From Neisseria sp. KEM232 (lineage in GTDB: Bacteria; Pseudomonadota; Gammaproteobacteria; Burkholderiales; Neisseriaceae), in the NCBI RefSeq assembly GCF_002237445.1, contig NZ_CP022527.1, positions 558,001 through 622,000 on the forward strand: a DNA stretch of 64,000 nt. Direction: 5' to 3'. A program made the translations under genes and the position numbers. The notes beneath the pieces were generated by a model. That model was not told the DNA's origin, ran no database searches, and worked only from the letters and a program-made list of their open reading frames with translations. This document shows positions 47,026 through 55,721 of the stretch, one piece after another. How positions within the stretch are numbered: the first letter of the stretch is position 1; each line of letters begins with the position of its first letter.

Positions 47026-48048
47026 TTAGGCGGTGTACTCGAGATACTCAACCAATGCCGCCGCGCCGTACTCTTCGACGATAAAGTCGATGTTTTTGGA
47101 CTGGTAGCACTCAATCTGGTCTTTTTCCGGCACGTCTTTGATGTGGCGGCGTTCGCCCGACACTTGGTAATAAATACTCAAGTTGGACAGCGGCGTAATC
47201 AGCAGGGTATTTGCAGGCATATTCGGCACATACATCACTGGTAGGCCGCCCAAAGTGCGTTTTTCGCTCAGACGGCCGCCCGCTTCCAGTTCGGTCGCCT
47301 TGTCGCCGGAGGCATTGACGACACGCAGGTACTTATCGCCGACGGTACGGCGGGAGGCCAACACGACAAAGTCGCTGCGGTCGGCAAAACGCTCGTCCAT
47401 CAACTCGTTAAGTACATCGGTAACAACGGCGTCTAAATTTTTATACTCGGTTGCGCCCGGGCCGTATTTGACCTTTTCGTTAGTTTTACCCAGCACGCGC
47501 GCGGCGTTTTCTTCGCGCATTTTTTGCAGCCAGCCTTTCGCCACGTCTTGCAGCAGCTGGTTTTGGGTAAAGTTACTGTTGGCGGCGCGGGACGTGCCGT
47601 TCATGCCGACGGTAATCAGACTGATGGCGATGGATTCGGCGATTTTGCGGTTGATGCGAGCGGGAAAATCGGAGGTGACATGTGCCCACTGGTCAATCTC
47701 GTCATAACGCAGGCGCACGTCGAAGTTGGTTTTTTCCAGCTTATAGGTGCGTTTGCTCAGACTGTGGATCGAACGCGGCTTGCGCTCGGTGTTGTCGTCC
47801 GAGGTATCGGTATTGCTGCCGATCAAGCCGGTAGACAGGCCGATAACGTCGCCGACTTTTTCCACTTTGCCGCTGATGTTGATTTGCTTCAGCAGCTCGC
47901 TTGATTTGGAGATTTCGTCGTACATCCGCTGTACGGCGGCAGGGGCGACGCTAAAGTCTTCGCGCACCTGTTCGGGGCGCAGGTTGTTCGCCTGCGCGAC
48001 GGCGGCGTACATGGCGGCGATGGCCGCAGATAGTTTTTTGCGTTGCAT
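47026..48048 (-). CDS. N: Major capsid protein gpN
   Basis: A 340-residue P2 gpN-type capsid protein: LSAAIAAMYAAVAQANNLRPEQVREDFSVAPAAVQRMYD, GLSTGLIGSNTDTSDDNTERKPRS, and NFDVRLRYDEIDQWAHVTSDFPARINRKIAESIA. The N-terminal part would be cleaved by gpO during maturation, as in P2. A DUS hairpin region follows. Confidence 0.95.
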   Translation of the reverse strand: MQRKKLSAAIAAMYAAVAQANNLRPEQVREDFSVAPAAVQRMYDEISKSSELLKQINISGKVEKVGDVIGLSTGLIGSNTDTSDDNTERKPRSIHSLSKRTYKLEKTNFDVRLRYDEIDQWAHVTSDFPARINRKIAESIAISLITVGMNGTSRAANSNFTQNQLLQDVAKGWLQKMREENAARVLGKTNEKVKYGPGATEYKNLDAVVTDVLNELMDERFADRSDFVVLASRRTVGDKYLRVVNASGDKATELEAGGRLSEKRTLGGLPVMYVPNMPANTLLITPLSNLSIYYQVSGERRHIKDVPEKDQIECYQSKNIDFIVEEYGAAALVEYLEYTA

Positions 48049-48088
48049 GTTTTTTCCTCAATATGTGTGTGTTCGGGATAAGCGGGTG

Positions 48089-48994
48089 TTACCAACCTGC
48101 GGTGGCCGTACCTTCACCCGCGCCGGTATGCGGCGCGCGATTGCCGGTAAAAGCGACGGTTTCGAGCTGTTTCTCAAAGGCAGCGACTTTACCCTCAAGC
48201 TCTTTAATTTTTTCCTGTTGGTCAGAAAGTTTTTCGGCAAATTTTTCCAACAGTTCGGCAGCCTGCGTCAACTGCGCGGCGTATTTGCCGCCTTCGTCCT
48301 GTTCGGTTTTGCCCGGCTGTTTTCCGTCGGCTTTTTCATCTGCTGCCTGGGCGGTCGCATCGTCTTTGTTATCGACAGGCGTTTCTTCTGCTTTGGTAAA
48401 TTTGGCTAACAGGCGGGAAAAAATGCCTTCCGCCGCTTCGGCAGTTAATGGCTTGTCGGCTGCCGCCGCGCTTTTATCTGCTGCAATCGTCATGATGGTT
48501 CTTTCGTTGGTTTCGGTTAGATGGTATGGCGTAAAGGTTTTGCCCTTATCCGCCTGTGCTGCGGCAACGCTGAAATTTGCCGTCGTACCCAAACTGGCAG
48601 GGCTGTCGGTAATCGCCAACCCGACCAGATAGGCCCTGCCGCTTTTGGCAAAATCCGATGCGATTTCCATGCTGGTATAGATTTTTTCACCGCCGTCCCA
48701 CAGCTCTTGCAGGTTCGGTAGCACGCTCAAACGCGCGAGTAGGGCGGTTTTGCTCTCGTCTTTGTGCCACGGCTCCGCTTTTAGTTCGAGTACGTCGCCA
48801 TAGCCGCCCGCCCAGCCCGGGAATGTGAAATAGCAGTGCTCCAAATTGATGCGTGCACCATAAACGGCAGGGTCGTAGCTCTCCGCCATTTGCTTTAAGT
48901 CGTCCGCGCTGATTTGTCGGCCGTCTACTGTATCGCCGCTGACGCCGATGATGCGCCAGTCGGTCACTTTGTTTTTGCTGTTTTTATCCGGCAT
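48089..48994 (-). CDS. O: Capsid scaffold/protease gpO
   Basis: A 301-residue gpO-type protein. The N-terminal serine protease part has DWRIIGVSGDTVDGRQISADDLKQMAESYDPAVYGARINLEH and GLAITDSPASLGTTANFS (catalytic serine in TDSPAS). The C-terminal scaffold part is a coiled coil (LLEKFAEKLSDQQEKIKELEGKVAAFEKQLE). I use the ATG at 48992-48994 (MPDKNSK); an alternative ATG lies four codons upstream. Confidence 0.9.
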   Translation of the reverse strand: MPDKNSKNKVTDWRIIGVSGDTVDGRQISADDLKQMAESYDPAVYGARINLEHCYFTFPGWAGGYGDVLELKAEPWHKDESKTALLARLSVLPNLQELWDGGEKIYTSMEIASDFAKSGRAYLVGLAITDSPASLGTTANFSVAAAQADKGKTFTPYHLTETNERTIMTIAADKSAAAADKPLTAEAAEGIFSRLLAKFTKAEETPVDNKDDATAQAADEKADGKQPGKTEQDEGGKYAAQLTQAAELLEKFAEKLSDQQEKIKELEGKVAAFEKQLETVAFTGNRAPHTGAGEGTATAGW

Positions 48995-49146
48995 TTCCCG
49001 CCCCATTAAAAATCACGCCCTATTCTTACAAGTGGGCGCAAGAGGGTAAACGGCGGCGGGTTTTATGGGCGGGTTTTACAAGCGGCAGCGGTTTAAATCC
49101 GCCTAAATAGGGGATATACGGGGCTTTTAGGTTTGCGTTTTGAGAT
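48995..49146. promoter_or_regulatory. Divergent late-promoter region between O and P
   Basis: P and Q are read rightwards and O to D leftwards from here, as in P2. The 152 bases contain CTTGTAA-type repeats (TTACAAG at about 49025 and 49076) and repeated GGCGGGTTTTA, which may bind the Ogr-like activator. I did not find the standard P2 Ogr palindrome. Confidence 0.4.
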
Positions 49147-50940
49147 ATGACAAGACTGATTTTGCATACTGCGCCCCCGCCGAATCTCGACCCGAGGGTC
49201 TCCGCTCGGCAACTTTACTGGCAGGGCTGGCGCATCATCGACATTGCCCGCCATCTGAATATCAAGCCGACCGTCGTCTATTCGTGGAAAAACCGCGACA
49301 ACTGGGACGGTGGCAGTCCGATGCAGCGCGTCGCTGCCAGTGCGGAAACGCGCCTGCATCTGCTGATTAACAAACCGTCGAAGTCGGACGCGGACTACAA
49401 GGAAATTAAAAACCTGTACGCACTGACCGGCGGGCAGGCGAGGAAATCGGCCGAAGTCGAAAGGGCAGATTTCGGCAACGCTATGCCCGATGTTTCAGAC
49501 GGCCTGCCTGCTCAGGAACCAACCCGCAGGAATAAGACGCGCGGCACGAAAAAAGCGAAACCGAATTTCTTCTCCGACGAGCAGATTACCCGGGCAACGC
49601 AGATTTTCCACGAGCAGCTTTTTGACTATCAGCGGTTTTGGCTGGGACTGGATGCCCGCTTCCGCAACCTGCTCAAAAGCCGCCAAATCGGCGCGACATT
49701 TTTCTTTGCCCGCGAATCCTTGATTAAGGCACTAACCAGCGGAAACAATCAGATTTTTTTATCCGCTTCCCGCGCCCAGGCGTTTCAGTTTAAGCAGTAC
49801 ATCGTCGATTTGGCCGAAGCCGTTGACGTCGAGCTCAAAGGCGATGCAATCCGACTGCAAAACGCGGCGACGCTCTATTTTCTCGGCACGAACAGCCGAA
49901 CGGCGCAGGGTCGGCATGGCGATTTATATGTGGACGAATATTTCTGGATCCCCGATTTCAAAGAATTGACGCGATTAGCGAAGCCAATGGCGGCGCAAAA
50001 ACAATACCGCATTACTTATTTTTCCACGCCGTCGTCCACCTCGCACCCCGCTTACAGCTTCTGGAACGGGCAGCGATTTAATGAGGGGCGGCCGAAGTCG
50101 GAGCATATCTCTTTGGACATTTCCCACGCCGCCCTCAGCGGCGGGCGGTTGTGTGAAGACGGCCAATTCCGCCACATCGTTACACTGGACGACGCTGAGC
50201 GCGGCGGCTGTAATCTTTTTGACCGCAAACAACTGCTGCTGGAAAACTCGCCCGCCGAGTTTCGCCAGTTGTTTATGTGCGAGTTTGTCGAGGCAGGCGA
50301 TACGGTCTTTAAGTTTGATGACCTGCAAAAATGCGCGGTTGATTCGTGGGAGGAATGGGAGGACTTTTACAAACCGACCGCCGCCCGTCCGGTCGGCAAT
50401 CTGCCCGTGTGGATCGGTTATGACCCGGCAGACGCGGGCGATGCGGCTGCATTGGTGGTGGTATTGCCGCCGCGATTCTTTGGCGACAAATTCCGCATCA
50501 TTGACCGGCACATGCTGCACGGCAACGATTTTCAGGCACAGGCCGATTTCATTCGCAAAACTTTTGAGCAGTATAACGTCGAAAAAATCGTTATCGACAA
50601 AACGGGATTGGGCGCGGCGGTTTTTCAGTTGGTACAAGGATTCTTTCCCACCGTTACCGGTGTGGTGTATTCGCTACCTGAAAAATACCTGATGGTAAAC
50701 AAGATGCACGCGCTCATGAGGGCAGGGCGCGTAGAGTGGGAGCTTTCGCACAAAGACATCACGGCCGCCTTTATGAGCATCCGAACCGTAGCGACGGCGG
50801 GCGGCAAAAACGTAACCTATGCCAGCGGCCGCACCGCCGAATTAAGCCATGCAGATACGGCATGGGCGGCATTGCAGGTGTTTTATCAAGAACCATTGGA
50901 CGGCAAGCTCAGCGGACGGGGCAGCGTCGATATTTATTAA
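49147..50940 (+). CDS. P: Terminase large subunit gpP
   Basis: A 597-residue terminase ATPase. The N-terminal HTH is ARQLYWQGWRIIDIARHLNIKPTVVYSWKNRDNWD. The ATPase domain has LKSRQIGATFFFARESL in the Walker A region and GDLYVDEYFWI as Walker B; the C-terminal RNase H-like nuclease starts WIGYDPADAGDAAALVVV with the Asp motif and continues IVIDKTGLG. It packages DNA with gpM from the cos site. Confidence 0.94.
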   Translation: MTRLILHTAPPPNLDPRVSARQLYWQGWRIIDIARHLNIKPTVVYSWKNRDNWDGGSPMQRVAASAETRLHLLINKPSKSDADYKEIKNLYALTGGQARKSAEVERADFGNAMPDVSDGLPAQEPTRRNKTRGTKKAKPNFFSDEQITRATQIFHEQLFDYQRFWLGLDARFRNLLKSRQIGATFFFARESLIKALTSGNNQIFLSASRAQAFQFKQYIVDLAEAVDVELKGDAIRLQNAATLYFLGTNSRTAQGRHGDLYVDEYFWIPDFKELTRLAKPMAAQKQYRITYFSTPSSTSHPAYSFWNGQRFNEGRPKSEHISLDISHAALSGGRLCEDGQFRHIVTLDDAERGGCNLFDRKQLLLENSPAEFRQLFMCEFVEAGDTVFKFDDLQKCAVDSWEEWEDFYKPTAARPVGNLPVWIGYDPADAGDAAALVVVLPPRFFGDKFRIIDRHMLHGNDFQAQADFIRKTFEQYNVEKIVIDKTGLGAAVFQLVQGFFPTVTGVVYSLPEKYLMVNKMHALMRAGRVEWELSHKDITAAFMSIRTVATAGGKNVTYASGRTAELSHADTAWAALQVFYQEPLDGKLSGRGSVDIY

Positions 50941-50956
50941 GATTGGATTGGAAATT

Positions 50957-51937
50957 ATGGATATTGAGATTTTTAGTTTTAACGAGCTGGCGGGCGAACA
51001 CAGCCTTCTCGACTTCGTGGGGTGCATGGATAACGGCCGCTATTTTGAGCCGCCCGTCTCGTGGATGGACTTGCTGCGTTTACGGAAAAACGGCCTGCAC
51101 CATGCCAGCGCATTGCAGATGAAAATCAACATTTTGAAGGTAACTTTTCAGCCGACACCGCTACTGTCCCGCGCGGAGTTTGAAAAACTGGCCGATAATT
51201 ACTTAGTGCTTGGTAACGGATACTTAGAGATACAGCGCAACGCCTACGGCAAGCCCGTCAGCCTGCAAAGTCGGCTTGCACTTTATATGCGACGGGCATC
51301 CAATCTGCGCGATTTTGTTTATCTTCGCGATGATTTTTTAGGCACAAACTACGAAATTTTAGACGGCCGCGATGTTATCCACCTAATGCAACCAAATCTA
51401 CAACAGGAGGTGTACGGCCTGCCGTATTACTTGTCCGCCATTGATTCCGCCGACCTTAACGCCGCCGCAACCAAGTTCAGGGTGCGTTATTACAAAAACG
51501 GATCACATGCCGGCTTTATTTTGTACGCCACCGACAGCCAAATCGATGAGGAGGGCTGGACTAAGGTCAAACAGCAACTGAGACAATCCAAAGGCGACGG
51601 CAATTTTAAAAATGTTTTACTCCGCTCACCGGGCGGAAATCCTGACGGCATTAAGCTAATCCCCATCGCCGAGGTAGCCGCCAAAGACGAATTTTTAAAT
51701 ATTAAGCAGGTCAGTGCTGAAGATATGCTGGCAATCCACCGAGTGCCGCCCGCACTGATGGGCATTGTCCCGAAAAACACGGGAGGGCTGGGCGACGCGG
51801 CAACTGTTGCCAAGGTGTTTGCTAAAAATGAGGTTGAGCCGCTGCAACAAACCTTTCTGGACATTAACGACCGGCTCGGGCTGGAGATTTTCCGCTTCGA
51901 GCCATACCGAATCGAGCCGGAAACTGACAAAAAATAG
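50957..51937 (+). CDS. Q: Portal protein gpQ
   Basis: A 326-residue P2 gpQ-type portal: NGRYFEPPVSWMDLLRLRKNGLHHASALQMKINIL, DNYLVLGNGYLEIQRN, EVYGLPYYLSAIDSADLNAAATKFRVRYYKNGSHAGFILY and VPPALMGIVPKNTGGLGDAATVAKVF. It starts 16 nt after P behind TTGGAAATT. It is the last phage gene before the attachment site, and P2 cos lies on this side of Q. Confidence 0.95.
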   Translation: MDIEIFSFNELAGEHSLLDFVGCMDNGRYFEPPVSWMDLLRLRKNGLHHASALQMKINILKVTFQPTPLLSRAEFEKLADNYLVLGNGYLEIQRNAYGKPVSLQSRLALYMRRASNLRDFVYLRDDFLGTNYEILDGRDVIHLMQPNLQQEVYGLPYYLSAIDSADLNAAATKFRVRYYKNGSHAGFILYATDSQIDEEGWTKVKQQLRQSKGDGNFKNVLLRSPGGNPDGIKLIPIAEVAAKDEFLNIKQVSAEDMLAIHRVPPALMGIVPKNTGGLGDAATVAKVFAKNEVEPLQQTFLDINDRLGLEIFRFEPYRIEPETDKK

Positions 51938-51963
51938 CCCCGAAATCCGTTTCAGACGGCCTT

Positions 51964-51990
51964 ATCCTGCCCTTGTGGCAGGATTTTTTT
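51964..51990 (+). terminator. Rho-independent terminator after Q
   Basis: ATCCTGCC (51964-51971) pairs with GGCAGGAT (51977-51984), followed by a T run to 51990; a DUS half lies just before. Confidence 0.85.
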
Positions 51991-52020
51991 ACACCTCCAC
52001 AAACCGCCAATTTTTCCGCT

Positions 52021-52066
52021 GCATAACACAGCATAAAAATGCGTAACCGTGCATAAAAACGCATAA
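52021..52066. repeat. GCATAA repeats at 10-bp spacing
   Basis: GCATAA occurs at 52021, 52031, 52051 and 52061 and GCGTAA at 52041, exactly 10 bp apart, so all face the same side of the helix. Further copies lie at 52132 and 52380, and in inverse orientation at about 52357. They are candidate arm-type integrase or excisionase binding sites on the right arm of attP. Confidence 0.6.
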
Positions 52067-52153
52067 AAAATGCCTATATAAAAATAAGCCGCAACCCTTG
52101 CCGGATATAGCTTTACCGCCCGCGTTCGACTGCATAAAATTAACGTTTTTTTA

Positions 52154-52200
52154 CAAAGGCTGCGGGGGCGGGAGGGAGTGCGCGCGGAGGCAGGTCAGGC
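52154..52200. other. Candidate cos region
   Basis: A G-rich block (GCGGGGGCGGGAGGGAGTGC and following GCGCGGAGG) in otherwise AT-rich surroundings, located downstream of Q where P2-type phages have cos. The identification rests on position and composition only. The rest of 51991-52426 contains no convincing gene. Confidence 0.3.
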
Positions 52201-52426
52201 ATCCCGCACGTCTAATCAAAAACTCCGCCGACAGACACACCCCAACACGCCCGAATCACATGCGCACAACCTGATTTCGTACCGATTTTGTACCACAGAT
52301 TAGTAACATTAAGGCCGCTTATATCCCTTTAAGTGCATTTCAGCGGTCAGTGGAACTTATGCAAGTATCTTGTTTATACGCATAAAACCGCTTATGTCCC
52401 GCTAAATGCAAGATGCCGACACTGCA

Positions 52427-52446
52427 CGCTGTCGGCACCAACATAA
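52427..52446. repeat. Prophage attachment site, right copy (attR core)
   Basis: CGCTGTCGGCACCAACATAA, identical to 17238-17257. It restores only the tRNA 3' tail, so the functional tRNA gene stays at the left end. Confidence 0.9.
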
Positions 52447-52448
52447 AA

Positions 52449-52477
52449 AACAGCCCGATTTTTCGGGCTGTTTTTTT
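52449..52477 (+). terminator. Host terminator originally behind tRNA-Leu
   Basis: AACAGCCCGA/TCGGGCTGTT with a TTTT loop and a following T run. It lies directly right of attR and is the expected end of the secG/tRNA transcript before phage insertion. Confidence 0.8.
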
Positions 52478-52617
52478 ATGTCTAACATTGTCTTTCGTGA
52501 TACGTTGGTTCTTTTTTGCTTCGGTTTAAGCGCGGCAGTTGTTTACCTGCCGCCGCTTGCCCGCAGCCTTCAAAATCCTTTCTGTGAAGCAGTCTGTCGT
52601 TTTGGCTTTTGTCCGGT

Positions 52618-53274
52618 TCAGGTTTCTTTCTCTGCCAGATATTCCGCCAGCCCGCGTTCGCGCAAAACACAGCTTGGGCATTGGTGGCATCCGCCGATGA
52701 TGCCGTTGTAGCAGGTGTGGGTGTGTTCGCGGATATAGTCGAGGCGGCCGAGGCGGTCGGCCAATGCCCACGTTTGCGCTTTGGTGAGGTACATCAGCGG
52801 TGTGTGGATTTGGAAGTCGTAATCCATCGCCAGATTGAGGGTTACGTTCATGGACTTGACGAATACGTCGCGGCAGTCGGGATAGCCGGAAAAATCGGTT
52901 TCGCACACGCCTGCGATGATGTGGCGTATGCCCTGCCCTTTGGCGTAAATCGCGGCGTAGAGTAGAAAGAGCGCGTTGCGGCCGTCGACGAATGTATTGG
53001 GTACGCCGCTTTCGGCCGTCTGAATTTCGGCGGTGTCGTCCATCAGCGCGTTGTGCGTAATCTGCTGCATCAGGCTCAAATCGAGTACGGTTTGTTTGAC
53101 ACCCGAATCCTGCGCGATCCATTGTGCGCGTTCGAGTTCGACGGCGTGGCGCTGGCCGTATTTGAAAGTGATGGTTTCAACGTTTTCACGGCCGTAGGTG
53201 TCGATGGCTTGAAAAAGGCAGGTGGCGGAATCTTGTCCGCCGGAGAAAATCACGAGGGCTTTTTTCGGGTTCAT
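52618..53274 (-). CDS. queC: 7-cyano-7-deazaguanine synthase
   Basis: A 218-residue QueC, which makes preQ0 for queuosine from 7-carboxy-7-deazaguanine, ammonia and ATP. The PP-loop is VIFSGGQDSATCL at residues 8-20. The zinc-binding cysteines are CYNGIIGGCHQCPSC near the C-terminus. The ATG at 53272-53274 (MNPKKALV) fits the family; upstream in-frame codons lie in the promoter (a TATAATCC box is near 53305, complement). Confidence 0.95.
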   Translation of the reverse strand: MNPKKALVIFSGGQDSATCLFQAIDTYGRENVETITFKYGQRHAVELERAQWIAQDSGVKQTVLDLSLMQQITHNALMDDTAEIQTAESGVPNTFVDGRNALFLLYAAIYAKGQGIRHIIAGVCETDFSGYPDCRDVFVKSMNVTLNLAMDYDFQIHTPLMYLTKAQTWALADRLGRLDYIREHTHTCYNGIIGGCHQCPSCVLRERGLAEYLAEKET

Positions 53275-53383
53275 GGAAACGGTGTCGGTGTTGGGAAGCG
53301 GCGGATTATAGCGGGTTTGGCGGCGGGAGCTTATCGGCGTAGAATGCGCGGTTGGTTTGACACACAATCAAAAGAGGAAAAAT

Positions 53384-53560
53384 ATGTTTTGGGCGATTAT
53401 GTCGGCGTGCTCCATTGTGGTGGCCGTGTTGGTGGTATGGGTGAACGCGAGTGCTTTCGGCATGGAAGAGAAGGATCACAAGGAGTTGTCGGATTACGAA
53501 AAACGGCTCGGCTTGGGGCCTGCTCCGGCAGTGAAAAAAGAAGGGGAGCAGGGCGAATAG
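53384..53560 (+). CDS. Small membrane protein
   Basis: A 58-residue protein with one N-terminal helix (MFWAIMSACSIVVAVLVVWV) and a charged tail (EEKDHKELSDYEKRLGLG). The ATG at 53384 follows AGAGGAAA. It is divergent from queC. Function unknown; it looks like a small conserved neisserial membrane protein. Confidence 0.6.
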   Translation: MFWAIMSACSIVVAVLVVWVNASAFGMEEKDHKELSDYEKRLGLGPAPAVKKEGEQGE

Positions 53561-53576
53561 GCTTTGCACAGGTTTG

Positions 53577-53619
53577 AGGCCGTCTGAAAAACTGTTTTGG
53601 TAGTTCTTCAGACGGCCTC
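53577..53619. terminator. DUS inverted-repeat terminator
   Basis: AGGCCGTCTGAA and TTCAGACGGCCT flank a 19-nt loop between the small membrane protein gene and gabD; a further TTCAGACGGCCT at about 53649 lies next to the gabD end. Confidence 0.6.
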
Positions 53620-53668
53620 ATGATTTTGGCTGCGCCGAAGCTGTGCTTTCAGACGGCCTCACAGGTTT

Positions 53669-55117
53669 TCAAACCGCTTCTATGCCGCCCGCAACGATGT
53701 ATTTCATTTCCAGATATTCGTCCAAACCGTAGCGCGAGCCTTCGCGGCCGATGCCCGACTGTTTCACGCCGCCGAAGGGGGCGGAGGCGTTGGAGAGCAT
53801 GCCGGTGTTGGCGGCGACCATGCCGTATTCGAGGGCTTCGGACACGCGCACGAGGCGGGCGGCGTCGCGGGTGTAGACATAGGCGGCCAGGCCGTATTCG
53901 GTGTCGTTGGCCAGGCGCACGGCTTCTTCTTCGTGCTCGAAACGGAACAGCGGGGCGAGGGGGCCGAAGATTTCTTCGCGCGACACGGCCATGCCGGGCG
54001 CGGCGTCGGCGATAACGGCGGGCGGGAAGAAGAGGCCGTCTGAAAGGCCGCCGCACAGGAGTCTGCCGCCTTTGCCGGCGGCGTCGTCGAGCAGGCGGCG
54101 GACATTGGCGGCGGCAGCTTCGTCGATCAGGGGGCCGATGTCGGTATCCGACCGCATACCGTCGCCGGTTTTCAGACGGCCTGCGGCGGCGGCGAATTTG
54201 GCGGCGAACTCGTCGTAGACGCCGCTTTGGATGTAGAAGCGGTTGGCGCAGACGCAGGTTTGTCCGGCGTTGCGGAATTTGGCGGCGATTGCACCCTGCA
54301 CGGCGGCGTCGATGTCGGCGTCGTCAAAGACGATGAAGGGGGCGTTGCCGCCGAGTTCGAGCGATACTTTTTTGACGGTGGCGGCGCACTGTGCCATCAG
54401 TTTGCGGCCGGTTTCGGTCGAACCGGTGAAGCTGAATTTGCGTACGCGCGCATCGCCCGTCAGCACGCCGCCGATGGCGCGGGAATCGCCGGTGATGACG
54501 TTGAACACGCCTGCGGGTATGCCCGCACGTTGCGCCAATTCGGCCAGGGCGAGGGCGGAGAGCGGGGTTTGCGAGGCGGGGCGGACGATGAAGGTGCAGC
54601 CTGCGGCCAGGGCGGGCGCGGCTTTGCGGGCGATCATGGCGTTGGGGAAGTTCCACGGGGTAATCGCGGCACACACGCCGACGGGCTGGCGGATAACGGT
54701 GATGCGCTGGCCTGCGTTGAGGGCGGGGATGGTGTCGCCGTACACGCGCTTGGCTTCTTCGGCATACCATTCGACATAGGATGCACCGTAGGCGGTTTCG
54801 CCTTTGGCTTCGGAGAGCGGCTTGCCCTGTTCGGCGGTGAGGATGGCGGCGAGGGCGTCTTGGTGTTCGGTCATTAAGTCGAACCAGCGGCGCAGGATGC
54901 GGCTGCGTTCGGCGGCGGGGCGTGCCGCCCAGTCTTTTTGCGCGGCTTGGGCGGCGGCAACGGCCACCAGGGCTTCGGCTGCGCCCATGTCGGGCACGGC
55001 GGCGATGGTTGCGCCGTTGGCGGGGTTGGTGACGGCAATGGTGCGGCCGTTGTCGGCGTCGCGCCATTGTCCGTTTATCAGGCATTGGGTTTTCAGCAGG
55101 GCATCGGCGGCGGACAT
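53669..55117 (-). CDS. gabD: Succinate-semialdehyde dehydrogenase
   Basis: A 482-residue aldehyde dehydrogenase of the GabD type, oxidising succinate semialdehyde to succinate with NAD(P). It shows PWNFPNAMIARKAAPALAAGCTFIV, the catalytic cysteine in FRNAGQTCVCANR, the glutamate in LELGGNAPF, and ANDTEYGLAAYVYTRD. The lysine that usually binds the cofactor (K-P-A) is an arginine here (VRPASQTP), a conservative change worth noting. No gabT or transporter is adjacent. Confidence 0.88.
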   Translation of the reverse strand: MSAADALLKTQCLINGQWRDADNGRTIAVTNPANGATIAAVPDMGAAEALVAVAAAQAAQKDWAARPAAERSRILRRWFDLMTEHQDALAAILTAEQGKPLSEAKGETAYGASYVEWYAEEAKRVYGDTIPALNAGQRITVIRQPVGVCAAITPWNFPNAMIARKAAPALAAGCTFIVRPASQTPLSALALAELAQRAGIPAGVFNVITGDSRAIGGVLTGDARVRKFSFTGSTETGRKLMAQCAATVKKVSLELGGNAPFIVFDDADIDAAVQGAIAAKFRNAGQTCVCANRFYIQSGVYDEFAAKFAAAAGRLKTGDGMRSDTDIGPLIDEAAAANVRRLLDDAAGKGGRLLCGGLSDGLFFPPAVIADAAPGMAVSREEIFGPLAPLFRFEHEEEAVRLANDTEYGLAAYVYTRDAARLVRVSEALEYGMVAANTGMLSNASAPFGGVKQSGIGREGSRYGLDEYLEMKYIVAGGIEAV

Positions 55118-55165
55118 GGTTTTCCTTTCTCGTTTGGTAGGCTGCTTTCAGACGGCCTTTTGGGT

Positions 55166-55636
55166 TTATGCGGCGAGGGTGCGGGCGAAGAGGATGTTGT
55201 CTTCCAGTTCGATGTGGTCGGCCAAGTCGTCGGCAAACTGTTTGGCGAGGGCGAAAAGCTGCCGCCATTCTTCGGAGGCGTTTTCGGGTGGGGTGAAGTT
55301 GCCGGTGACGGCGGCGAGTTGGCCGATGGCGCCCTGGTGGTCGCCGTGTTCGTGCATCATCATGCGGATGGGCATGGCCGCACCGCTGCCCGCGCCGTTT
55401 TCGATCATGGGGAAGAGGATGCGCTCTTCTTTCATCATGTGGCTGAGCAGCTCGTTTTGGATGGCCTGCACGAGGGGGACGAAGTCTTCGGGGAAGTCGG
55501 GGTTGCTTTCGGCAAGCTGTTCGCCCTGTTCGATCATGTCGGCAAGCTGGCTGCGGTGGGTTTCGTGGTAGCGGGGGACGATGTGGGCGGTGATGTCGTT
55601 AAGCGGGGCGCTCTGCCAGACGGTGAGGTCGGTCAT
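55166..55636 (-). CDS. dnrN: Hemerythrin-like iron-sulfur repair protein, DnrN type
   Basis: A 156-residue protein with the HHE pattern of di-iron hemerythrin-like RIC/YtfE/ScdA proteins: HIVPRYHETHRSQL, NELLSHMMKEERILFPMI, MMMHEHGDHQGAIG and DDLADHIELEDNILFARTL. It lacks the N-terminal ScdA domain, as neisserial DnrN appears to. DnrN repairs iron-sulfur clusters after nitric-oxide or oxidative damage. The promoter is at 55693-55721; I could not identify an NsrR operator with certainty. Confidence 0.8.
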   Translation of the reverse strand: MTDLTVWQSAPLNDITAHIVPRYHETHRSQLADMIEQGEQLAESNPDFPEDFVPLVQAIQNELLSHMMKEERILFPMIENGAGSGAAMPIRMMMHEHGDHQGAIGQLAAVTGNFTPPENASEEWRQLFALAKQFADDLADHIELEDNILFARTLAA

Positions 55637-55692
55637 GGTCGGTGTCCTTGTGGTTTTGCCGCTTGTGGCGCGGCTTGGTTGGAAAGTTGCGG

Positions 55693-55721
55693 ATTATAGG
55701 AATGTTTGCAGACGGGGGCAA
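55693..55721 (-). promoter_or_regulatory. Promoter of dnrN
   Basis: On the minus strand TTGCCC (55716-55721) and TATAAT (55693-55698) are 17 bp apart, 57 nt upstream of the ATG. Confidence 0.6.

Larger units (their letters stand above)
17238..52446. mobile_element. P2-type prophage (about 35.2 kb)
   Basis: The element is bounded by 20-bp direct repeats, with an integrase next to the left repeat at a tRNA gene. It carries a full P2-like morphogenesis set: portal Q, terminase P, scaffold O, capsid N, terminase M, head completion L, tail X, lysis genes, R, S, V, W, J, I, H, FI, FII, E/E', T, U, D, plus a gpA-like replication endonuclease and an Ogr-like activator. The integrase sits at one end, next to Q across attP, rather than beside the repressor. 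All structural genes look intact, so it may be functional. Confidence 0.93.

Noticed and set aside
48995..49146. Standard P2 Ogr-binding palindrome in the O/P promoter region
   Set aside because: I looked for the TGT-N12-ACA type dyad and did not find it; only other repeats were seen.
52021..52066. CRISPR-like array
   Set aside because: Repeats are 6 bp at 10-bp spacing with no spacers and no cas genes; binding sites are the better reading.
52406..52711. Plus-strand frame across attR and the queC end
   Set aside because: It starts in the terminator region, has no ribosome-binding site, and its second half is antisense to queC.
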